37,229 bases of DNA from a virus. Shown piece by piece: positions 24,299 to 31,001 of this stretch. A program made the position numbers and the translations under genes. The notes beneath the pieces are model-generated. The model saw only the letters and a list, made by a program, of their open reading frames with translations. It was not told the DNA's origin and made no database searches. Each line of letters begins with the position of its first letter. Positions within the stretch are counted from its first letter, which is position 1. Location: positions 1 through 37,229 of the IMG/VR virus record IMGVR_UViG_3300020169_000044; one strand, 5' to 3'.

Positions 24299-24573
24299 TG
24301 GCTTTTAAATTACCTAACGGACCACTTAACATGCGTAAAACTACACAAGGTAAGGGTAGAACTTTTAGAAAAGCTGAGGAAGGGGCTGGTATGACTGAAA
24401 CAGGTGTTAAGCAATATAGAAAAGAAAACCCTGGAAGTAAATTAAAAACTGCAGTTACTGGTAAAGTTAAACCAGGAAGTAAAGCTGCTAAAAGAAGAAA
24501 ATCATTCTGCGCTAGATCAAAAGGCTGGACCGGTGAAAGAGGTAGAGCTGCTAGAAGAAGGTGGAAATGTTAA
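24298..24573 (+). CDS. Basic conserved phage protein (DUF6321-like), 91 aa
   Basis: Very Lys/Arg-rich, with GMTETGVKQYRKENPGSKLK, the block GSKAAKRRKSFCARSKGW and ending RRRWKC. The SFCAR...W.C signature matches, from memory, the family labelled DUF6321 in marine phages. Its role is unknown; charge and context suggest DNA packaging or an internal head protein. The start overlaps the previous stop. Confidence 0.72.
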   Translation: MAFKLPNGPLNMRKTTQGKGRTFRKAEEGAGMTETGVKQYRKENPGSKLKTAVTGKVKPGSKAAKRRKSFCARSKGWTGERGRAARRRWKC

Positions 24574-24593
24574 ATAAAAAAAAATAAAAAAAA

Positions 24594-25112
24594 ATGATTA
24601 GAAATTATTACACTGACTCTTATAAGTCTGGATTAGCTGTAACACCAAGTGATACACTATTATTAGATGGCAGAACAAAATCAACAACACCACAAAGCTC
24701 GTGGAAACAATATAATTTATATGTTGGTAATTCACCATCAATATTACCAGTTACAACAACTAGTGATAACACTGTTGTTTCAAACTCAGCTAATGTAGGT
24801 TTAGCTTCACCTAACGCAGAAATAAAAGCTGGCATGAGAGTAACAGGTGGTACATTACCTGCGGCTGGTGTTTTAATAGCATCTGTAACAGACGCAAGTA
24901 ATTACGTTTTAGCAACTGCTTCAAGTATAGCTGCTGATTCAACTCTCACATATAGTTATGATGAAGTAGCGTCTATAAAAGTTCACACTGTTAATGATGA
25001 AGCAATAACATTTGTAAAACCTGCTGAAGGTTTTGTATTACCAGTAAGTGTAGTTATGGTTTATGCTACGGGTACAGGTGGTGGAATTTCAGATCTAATA
25101 GCTTTAAGTTAA
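24594..25112 (+). CDS. Putative virion protein, 172 aa
   Basis: Beta-rich, with an inserted Ig- or jelly-roll-like segment (residues about 50-120: VVSNSANVGLASPNAEIKAG) and a C-terminal pattern SIKVHTVNDEAITFVKPAEG then LPVSVVMVYATGT ending DLIAL. That pattern recalls small phage structural proteins with a terminal ATGT..DI.AL motif. It probably decorates the head or connector. Preceded by a run of A only, with no Shine-Dalgarno. Confidence 0.65.
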   Translation: MIRNYYTDSYKSGLAVTPSDTLLLDGRTKSTTPQSSWKQYNLYVGNSPSILPVTTTSDNTVVSNSANVGLASPNAEIKAGMRVTGGTLPAAGVLIASVTDASNYVLATASSIAADSTLTYSYDEVASIKVHTVNDEAITFVKPAEGFVLPVSVVMVYATGTGGGISDLIALS

Positions 25113-25135
25113 AAATAAATATAAAAAACAATATT

Positions 25136-25291
25136 ATGCCGAACATTAGTAAAAAAACAGCTTACGACGTAAAAGAAGCAAGCAATCAGTCACTTTCTAA
25201 AAGTGCAAGAAAACATTATGCAGAAAATGCACAAGCAGGTTCTAAATCAGATTCAAAGCATGGCTCTTGGATTTCTAAACATATGTCTTAG
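25136..25291 (+). CDS. Small hypothetical protein, 51 aa
   Basis: Begins MPNISKKTAYDVKEASNQSL and ends KHGSWISKHMS; polar, serine- and lysine-rich, probably helical at the start. ATG follows CAATATT, like its neighbours, and the stop is two bases from the next start. No family is recognised. Confidence 0.58.
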   Translation: MPNISKKTAYDVKEASNQSLSKSARKHYAENAQAGSKSDSKHGSWISKHMS

Positions 25292-25293
25292 TT

Positions 25294-26202
25294 ATGGGAA
25301 AATATAAACACGAAGGAAAAGGCAGGAACATCTCAGTAAGTGGTGGCCAAGAAAGAAAAGATCTATTTAAAGATATGTCTGGAGGTTATAACGCCATGGG
25401 TGACTCAAATAGCCCTAATTATAAATATGACGGAAGCGCATTTAAACAAAGATATAGTTCACCTATGGAAAAGTATGGACCATTAAAAGGTAATGCTTTT
25501 GGTCACGCTATGCAAAAAGCTGGAGGTGATTACGATAAAGCAAAATCTATGTTAGAAATGAAAGGATCACATTCACCGACTTACAAAACTGGTTGTGTTA
25601 GTGGTAGTGGTTCTAATGCTCCTTATAAATTAATGGGAGATCCTAATAAAAAAATGGACAGATTATCTGCTAAACATAAATCACTTTATGATCGTTTTGA
25701 AATGGGTCAAACTAGTGAAGCTGAAGAACAAAGAATGTATAGACTAGAAGATCGCATGGATAAAGTAGGGAAAAAAATAAAAAAGTCTAAAAAATCTCCA
25801 CTTAATCAAGGTAAAAAAGAGGTTAAAACTTTAGGAGAAAAAGAAACTAGACAAGATCGTAGAGCAGGTAAAGATAATCTAAGACAAGGTTATTTTGGCA
25901 TTGGTGGTGATGATCCTAAAAAAACAAAACTACAAAGAGATGCTAAAGAAAGAACTAGTGATCCTGATTATAAAAAACCTAAAGCAAAAACTTTAAAAAA
26001 ATCTCCACTTAACCAAGGTTTTGATGGCGATAAGGCTTTAAAAACCTTACCCGGTGGAAACTATCCAAAACCACCATTTAAGCCTGGTGTAAAAGCTGAT
26101 GAAGATAGAACAAAAAAAGATAAAAGAAAACATAAAAGAACCATGAAAAAACTTGGTCGACTTACAAAAAAAATAGTTTCAAAAAGTACAAGTAAAAAAT
26201 AA
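25294..26202 (+). CDS. Basic low-complexity protein with KKSPLNQG repeats, 302 aa
   Basis: Lys/Arg/Gly-rich, mostly disordered by composition, with a helical segment DRLSAKHKSLYDRFEMGQ and following residues (about 130-160). KKSPLNQG occurs twice, near residues 166 and 235, and a related KSALNQG occurs in the 227-aa protein at 22781. The repeated short peptide in basic proteins suggests a docking or processing signal. A DNA-binding internal virion protein is the best guess; no family is recognised. Confidence 0.62.
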   Translation: MGKYKHEGKGRNISVSGGQERKDLFKDMSGGYNAMGDSNSPNYKYDGSAFKQRYSSPMEKYGPLKGNAFGHAMQKAGGDYDKAKSMLEMKGSHSPTYKTGCVSGSGSNAPYKLMGDPNKKMDRLSAKHKSLYDRFEMGQTSEAEEQRMYRLEDRMDKVGKKIKKSKKSPLNQGKKEVKTLGEKETRQDRRAGKDNLRQGYFGIGGDDPKKTKLQRDAKERTSDPDYKKPKAKTLKKSPLNQGFDGDKALKTLPGGNYPKPPFKPGVKADEDRTKKDKRKHKRTMKKLGRLTKKIVSKSTSKK

Positions 26203-26247
26203 ATAACAACAATCAATAAACATTAACAACAAACAAAAACAATTATT

Positions 26248-26535
26248 ATGGCAAAATTTATTTCAATTCCATCAAGCGGTTCGGGAATCGCAGGTGGTGA
26301 CATCCTAGTAGGTGCAGACTTAATAACAGGAGTAGTTCAAGCAAGTTCTACTACTGTAGTTATCTATTTAGCAGGAGGTGCTGGTGGAGATGTGTGTACA
26401 ATTACTCACGGCACAGTTAGCAAACCTTCAGTAAGAGATGCAGTTAACTATGCATTAACAGCTAATCCTGGAGGCGTAAAAGCTAAAGTTAAACTTCCTT
26501 CTGGAATAGAAGTTTCAGGAGTAGTATTCGCTTAA
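26248..26535 (+). CDS. Putative small virion protein, 95 aa
   Basis: Compact beta-rich, Gly/Val-rich protein (ISIPSSGSGIAGGDILVGAD; VKAKVKLPSGIEVSGVVFA), neutral, with no membrane span. It starts after a 45-bp A/C-rich leader. Composition and position suggest a decoration or fibritin-like protein; no family is named with confidence. Confidence 0.58.
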   Translation: MAKFISIPSSGSGIAGGDILVGADLITGVVQASSTTVVIYLAGGAGGDVCTITHGTVSKPSVRDAVNYALTANPGGVKAKVKLPSGIEVSGVVFA

Positions 26536-26687
26536 TGAAACCAAAAGGCTTAGGTGATAGAATAGAAGATTTCACTAAAGCAACTGGTATTAAAAAAGTT
26601 GTTGATTCAGTGTCACAGGGTTTAAACATACCCTGTGGCTGTCAACAGCGTAAAGAAAAACTTAATAAATTATTTCCTGGAAAGTAA
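26535..26687 (+). CDS. Conserved small phage protein, 50 aa
   Basis: Starts at the ATG overlapping the previous stop (TAATG) and shares its last base with the next start. The sequence KGLGDRIEDFTKATGIKKVV then IPCGCQQRKEKLNKLFPG recalls a recurrent marine-phage module (GLGD.i...TkATGI..vv...CGC..Rke.LNklFP). The CGC motif may bind metal. Function unknown. Confidence 0.68.
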   Translation: MKPKGLGDRIEDFTKATGIKKVVDSVSQGLNIPCGCQQRKEKLNKLFPGK

Positions 26688-26995
26688 TGGCTTTTAAAAT
26701 TAATCCACCATACGTTATAGACAACACCCCGATTTACAATGTAGATTTAGAGGATGGTGTGTTAGGAAAAGCAGACAGAAACGGAAGTATTTTAATAAAT
26801 AAAAATATTAAAGATCCAAAACAAATTGAAGATGTCGTTAGGCATGAGAAAGTTCATATTGATCAAATGAAACGAGGAGATTTGGATTATGACGATAGTG
26901 CAGTTTACTGGAGAGGTAAACGTTATTCAAGAAAAACAATGGAGGAAGGTGCTAAAAACCTACCTTGGGAAAAAGAAGCTTATGCCAAATCCTAA
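26687..26995 (+). CDS. Zincin-like small protein (HExxH), 102 aa
   Basis: VVRHEKVHIDQMKRGDLDYDD contains HEKVH at 53-57, the zinc-binding HExxH of metallopeptidases. A conserved-looking PWEKEAY near the C-terminus (Glu95/Glu97) could provide the third ligand. At 102 aa it is close to a minimal zincin. Similar small proteins are, from memory, common in marine phages. A virion or lysis-associated peptidase is possible, but activity is not demonstrated. It overlaps both neighbours. Confidence 0.6.
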   Translation: MAFKINPPYVIDNTPIYNVDLEDGVLGKADRNGSILINKNIKDPKQIEDVVRHEKVHIDQMKRGDLDYDDSAVYWRGKRYSRKTMEEGAKNLPWEKEAYAKS

Positions 26996-27443
26996 AAAAA
27001 AATTTAAAGACACAACAGTAGGTAAACTATTATTCGGTGCTGCATCATTAGTTAACCCTGCATTAGGCAGTGTGTTAAGTGGTGTAACTTCACCTGCTGA
27101 AGCTATTGCTGCTATCGGTAAATCTGATGTAAGTGGTGAAGACAAAATAAAATTACAACAGCTTATATTTGAACAACAGAATAAAGAAATGGAAGCTGTT
27201 ACATCAAGATGGCAAGCTGATTCAATATCAGATTCATGGCTTTCTAAAAACGTGCGCCCATTAGTTTTAGTGTGGTGTATTGTTATATTCTCACTAGCTG
27301 GAATATTAGATAGCGTGGAATCAATACCATTTAACATAGGTGTTACATGGAACGATACATTTGAAAAAGTAATGATGGCTGTTGTTTTAGCATATTTTGG
27401 CGGGCGCACAACTGAAAAAGCTACAAGTTTATTTAAAAAATAA
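26982..27443 (+). CDS. Putative holin (3TM holin-like), 153 aa
   Basis: I take ATG at 26982 (MPNPKKKFKDTT), not the longer frame from 26889, which lies inside the previous gene. Hydrophobic segments: a weaker one near residues 14-30, a strong one at about 97-114 (LVLVWCIVIFSLAGIL), and VMMAVVLAYFGG near 134-145 before a charged tail. This layout resembles the three-TM holin family associated with phages and gene-transfer agents. Expected role: inner-membrane lesion letting the M15 endolysin reach peptidoglycan. The alternative is an unrelated membrane protein. Confidence 0.65.
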   Translation: MPNPKKKFKDTTVGKLLFGAASLVNPALGSVLSGVTSPAEAIAAIGKSDVSGEDKIKLQQLIFEQQNKEMEAVTSRWQADSISDSWLSKNVRPLVLVWCIVIFSLAGILDSVESIPFNIGVTWNDTFEKVMMAVVLAYFGGRTTEKATSLFKK

Positions 27444-27502
27444 ATAAAACCTGTAACTATATTAATAAATAAATAATTAAGTTAAATTAAATTAAATTAA
27501 AA

Positions 27503-27745
27503 ATGGAAATTAAAAAAGACCAATTAGAAAAAATCCAAGGATTTCAAAAAGAATTAAACAAATTGTTAAATGAAACTGGATTTTTAGAAGCCCAAAAAAC
27601 CGCGGTATTATCTAAGTTTCACGAAGTTAATCAGGAAACTGAAGACTTCAAAAAAGAACTTGAAGAAGAGTACGGATCGATTAACATTAATCTTGAAGAC
27701 GGTACTTACACTCCTATCGAAAAAGAAGAAGACAAAAAGGAGTAA
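27503..27745 (+). CDS. Coiled-coil acidic protein, 80 aa
   Basis: Long charged helix (QLEKIQGFQKELNKLLNETG, then KTAVLSKFHEVNQETEDFKK) and an acidic tail with YGSININLEDGTYTPIE. The latter recalls small phage proteins carrying a ...GxIN(I/L)..G...P motif. Preceded by TTAAATTAAATTAAATTAAA, similar to the groEL leader. The start of the next gene overlaps its stop. Confidence 0.65.
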   Translation: MEIKKDQLEKIQGFQKELNKLLNETGFLEAQKTAVLSKFHEVNQETEDFKKELEEEYGSININLEDGTYTPIEKEEDKKE

Positions 27746-27972
27746 TGTCATCTGTTATTAGAAAGATCAGTATAGGATCTGATTACAAAACAGATGCTAT
27801 GCATTATTCTTTGACTCAGTCGGTATATGGAGGTCACACTATATCTCATATACTCTTTGATTCAAAAGATAATTCTTATAACATTTACATTAAAAAGAAC
27901 AGCGAAGTATTGCCGTGGAAGAAGTTTAATTCTAACATGGCAATATCAGTTGAATATGATTTAGAATACTAA
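27745..27972 (+). CDS. Conserved small phage protein, 75 aa
   Basis: Starts MSSVIRKISIGSDYKTDAMH, then YIKKNSEVLPWKKFNSNM and EYDLEY. The arrangement recalls a family seen immediately before terminase genes in marine phages (function unknown). Mixed beta fold likely. Overlaps both neighbours by a single base. Confidence 0.68.
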   Translation: MSSVIRKISIGSDYKTDAMHYSLTQSVYGGHTISHILFDSKDNSYNIYIKKNSEVLPWKKFNSNMAISVEYDLEY

Positions 27973-28577
27973 TGAAAAGTATATTTGATTTTATCGTTGA
28001 GCCTTATGGCCAGCGATATAATAATGAAGTTAAAGTAGGTGACAAAAGCCTTATAATTAACACTCAATCAGAAAGTTTTAAATCAGTAAATAATATAGCT
28101 AAAGTTATAGCGGTACCAAAAGCATTTAAAACACCTATTAAAAAAGGTGATTTAATTATGATACATCATAATGTGTTTAGAAGATTTTATGATATACGAG
28201 GTGAAGAAAAAAATAGTAGATCGTATTTTAAAAATGGTTTATATTTTGTTCAATTAAATCAAGTATATTTATACAAATCTAAAGACAGGTGGAAAGCTTT
28301 TGGTGATAGATGCTTTATAAGTCCAATTCATAACAATGATGATATAGACGCTAATTTAGAAGAACGCCTTGTTGGTATATTAAAATATGGTAATAGTTCA
28401 TTAGAAGCGTTAAAAATCAACGAGGGAGACCTTGTAGGTTATTCACCGTTTGGTGAGTTTGATTTTGTAGTTGATGGCAAGCGTCTTTATTGTATGAAAT
28501 CAAATGATATTGTAATTAAGTATGAACGTCAAGGAAACGAAACAGAATATAATCCTAGCTGGGCACAAAGCAGTTGA
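27972..28577 (+). CDS. Putative double Cpn10 (GroES-like) protein, 201 aa
   Basis: The C-terminal half (about 132-186) aligns by eye with GroES: VGILKYGN, then INEGDLVGYSP, then VDGKRLYCMKSNDIVIKYE, matching the GxVxxVG ... vGDxVif ... eYLimresDIlavve pattern. The N-terminal half (about 42-102) repeats it: AKVIAVPK, IKKGDLIMIHH, NGLYFVQLNQVYLYKS. So it looks like two fused Cpn10 barrels without an obvious GroEL-binding mobile loop. If right, it could be a divergent co-chaperonin partner, or a Cpn10 fold reused structurally. It sits two genes from terminase, not with groEL. Confidence 0.55.
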   Translation: MKSIFDFIVEPYGQRYNNEVKVGDKSLIINTQSESFKSVNNIAKVIAVPKAFKTPIKKGDLIMIHHNVFRRFYDIRGEEKNSRSYFKNGLYFVQLNQVYLYKSKDRWKAFGDRCFISPIHNNDDIDANLEERLVGILKYGNSSLEALKINEGDLVGYSPFGEFDFVVDGKRLYCMKSNDIVIKYERQGNETEYNPSWAQSS

Positions 28578-28797
28578 GGAACTTATTAAGGTAGCAAAAG
28601 AAGCTATAGTTGATTCTGATGATGATATATCAGCTGATAGATTAAAAAACGCTGCTGCAACTAAAAAGTTAGCTATATTTGATGCTTTTGAAATACTAAA
28701 TCGTATTAAAGAAGAAGAGGATATGTTAAATGATAAACCAAAAGAAGAAAAGAAAACTGAAGCTTTTGGAGGTTTTGCAGAAAGAAGATCTAAGTAA
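28522..28797 (+). CDS. Candidate small terminase subunit, 91 aa
   Basis: Overlaps the preceding gene by 56 bp in another frame and ends one base into terL. Entirely helical (GHKAVEELIKVAKEAIVDSD; ATKKLAIFDAFEILNRIKEEE) with a disordered Lys/Glu tail. Position directly before terL and size suit a TerS-type DNA-recognition subunit or its oligomerisation part, although no classical helix-turn-helix is seen. Assignment is by context. Confidence 0.5.
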   Translation: MNVKETKQNIILAGHKAVEELIKVAKEAIVDSDDDISADRLKNAAATKKLAIFDAFEILNRIKEEEDMLNDKPKEEKKTEAFGGFAERRSK

Positions 28798-31001
28798 TGT
28801 ATAAGCAAACGTTATATAAAGTAATTGATCACATAAAACCTCATGTAATAAAAAGATTAAATAAATCTAAAAAGTGGGATTATGGTTATAACAAAGAACA
28901 TGATGTTATTGTTATATCTAAAACAGGTCAGATAGGTGAGATATACGAAATACAAAACTTAAAAATAGCATTACCAAAAGAGAAAGATGTTAACAAGGAT
29001 TATGACAAATGGCAAGTACATGAATATCCTAAAACATTAAAAAAAATTAAAACAATATTTGACTGGAAACAATATCCAGATGATTTTAAAGAAAAATGGT
29101 ATGGGTATATTGATAGAGAATTTGCTAGGCGCCACGAAGGTTACTGGTTCATTAATCAGGGTAAAGCTACTTATATTACTGGTACTCATTACATGTACCT
29201 GCAGTGGTCCAAGATTGATGTTGGGCAAGCAGATTTTAGGGAAGCAAACAGATTATTCTTTATATTCTGGGAAGCTTGTAAAGCAGATAAACGTTGCTAC
29301 GGAATGTGCTACCTCAAAAACAGACGGTCTGGTTTTTCATTCATGGCATCAGGCGAAACTGTCAACCTTGCCACTATCTCTAGTGATGCTAGATACGGTG
29401 TATTATCAAAGTCTGGGGCTGATGCAAAGAAAATGTTTACCGATAAAATCGTACCAATTTCCGTCAACTATCCGTTTTTCTTCAAACCGATTCAAGACGG
29501 TATGGATCGACCGAAAACAGAACTTGCATACAGAGTTCCTGCTAGTAGATTTACAAGACGTAAACTAGATAGCAATGAACAGTTAGAAGAATTAGAAGGA
29601 TTAGATACAACTATTGACTGGAAGAATACAGGAGACAACAGTTATGATGGTGAAAAATTAAAATTACTTGTACACGATGAATCTGGTAAGTGGGAAAAAC
29701 CTGATAATATATTAAACAACTGGAGGGTTACAAAAACTTGTTTACGATTAGGTTCTAGAATTATAGGTAAGTGTATGATGGGTTCAACGTCGAATGCTTT
29801 AGATAAAGGAGGTAGAAATTATAAAAAATTGTATGATGACTCAGACGTTACCAGAAGAAACCGCAACGGGCAGACTAGCTCGGGATTATATAGCTTGTTC
29901 ATTCCTATGGAGTGGAATTACGAAGGATACATTGATTCTTATGGATTACCTGTCTTTGAGACACCGGAAGAACCTAAAAAAGGGCCAGATGGTTTCCCCA
30001 TTGAAATCGGTGTTATCGAACACTGGGAAAACGAAGTAGATGGCCTTAAGAATGATCCTGATGCACTTAATGAATTATATAGACAGTTTCCACGTACAGA
30101 GAAACATGCTTTCAGAGATGAAACAAAACAATCACTGTTTAATCTTACAAAAATCTATGAACAAATAGATTATAATGAAGATTTAAAACACTCAAATGTT
30201 GTTACACAGGGTAATTTTATGTGGGAAGGTGGGATTAAAGATACAAGCGTTCAATTTGTTCCTAGTAAACAAGGTAGGTTTATAGTGTCTTGGGTTCCAG
30301 ATGTTCAACAACAAAATAGATTTATTATTAAAAATGGTATGAAGTATCCTGCTAATGAGCATATGGGTGCTTTTGGTTGTGATAGTTATGATATATCAGG
30401 AACTGTAGATGGTAGAGGATCTAAAGGTGCGTTGCACGGTTTAACTAAGTTTACTATGGATACTTGTCCACCTAACTTATTTTTTTTAGAATATATAGCT
30501 AGACCACAAACTGCTGAAACATTTTTTGAAGATGTGCTTATGGCTTTACATTTTTATGGTATGCCCATATTAGCAGAGAATAATAAACCTAGATTATTAT
30601 ATCATTTAAAAAGAAGAGGTTATAGAGGTTACTCTATGAACAGACCAGACAAAACAGCATATAAATTATCTGTAACGGAAAAAGAAATAGGTGGTATACC
30701 TAATTCAAGTGAAGATGTTAAGCAAGCTCATGCCGCAGCTATTGAATCTTATATTGAAATGTTTATAGGATATAATAATGAGCAGTATGGAACAATGTAT
30801 TTTCAAAGAACATTAGAAGATTGGGCTGCATTTGATATAAATAAAAGAACAAAACATGATGCATCTATAAGCTCTGGTTTAGCTATCATGGCTTGCAATA
30901 AAAATAAATATAGACCTATACCGGAACATATAAAAGAAAAAGTAAGTTTAAGTTTTTCTAAGTATGACAACAAAGGTTCAAAATCAAAAATAATTAATTA
31001 G
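28797..31001 (+). CDS. terL: Terminase large subunit (packaging ATPase/nuclease)
   Basis: 734 aa. Deviant Walker A KNRRSGFS at 174-181, where the lysine leads the loop as in lambda gpA-type terminases; Walker B LKLLVHDE at 288-295 with Asp294/Glu295; coupling motif MMGST at 328-332. The RNase H-like nuclease region begins around GCDSYDIS, with Asp529, and includes KHDASISSG near the C-terminus. It translocates DNA into the prohead through the portal and cuts concatemers. It starts by overlapping the TerS candidate; its stop abuts the portal start. Identification is by motifs and position. Confidence 0.9.
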   Translation: MYKQTLYKVIDHIKPHVIKRLNKSKKWDYGYNKEHDVIVISKTGQIGEIYEIQNLKIALPKEKDVNKDYDKWQVHEYPKTLKKIKTIFDWKQYPDDFKEKWYGYIDREFARRHEGYWFINQGKATYITGTHYMYLQWSKIDVGQADFREANRLFFIFWEACKADKRCYGMCYLKNRRSGFSFMASGETVNLATISSDARYGVLSKSGADAKKMFTDKIVPISVNYPFFFKPIQDGMDRPKTELAYRVPASRFTRRKLDSNEQLEELEGLDTTIDWKNTGDNSYDGEKLKLLVHDESGKWEKPDNILNNWRVTKTCLRLGSRIIGKCMMGSTSNALDKGGRNYKKLYDDSDVTRRNRNGQTSSGLYSLFIPMEWNYEGYIDSYGLPVFETPEEPKKGPDGFPIEIGVIEHWENEVDGLKNDPDALNELYRQFPRTEKHAFRDETKQSLFNLTKIYEQIDYNEDLKHSNVVTQGNFMWEGGIKDTSVQFVPSKQGRFIVSWVPDVQQQNRFIIKNGMKYPANEHMGAFGCDSYDISGTVDGRGSKGALHGLTKFTMDTCPPNLFFLEYIARPQTAETFFEDVLMALHFYGMPILAENNKPRLLYHLKRRGYRGYSMNRPDKTAYKLSVTEKEIGGIPNSSEDVKQAHAAAIESYIEMFIGYNNEQYGTMYFQRTLEDWAAFDINKRTKHDASISSGLAIMACNKNKYRPIPEHIKEKVSLSFSKYDNKGSKSKIIN

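Noticed and set aside
26889-26981. N-terminal extension of the holin-like protein
   Set aside because: Would overlap the HEKVH gene by over 100 bp with uncharacteristic sequence; the ATG at 26982 gives a normal holin-like start and short overlap.
26960-27409. 149-codon antisense frame over the holin-like gene
   Set aside because: Shadow of the sense gene; no leader or operon context on the minus strand.
29059-29568. 169-codon same-strand frame inside terL
   Set aside because: Out of frame within the terminase ATPase region, which has intact motifs; no sign of an embedded gene.
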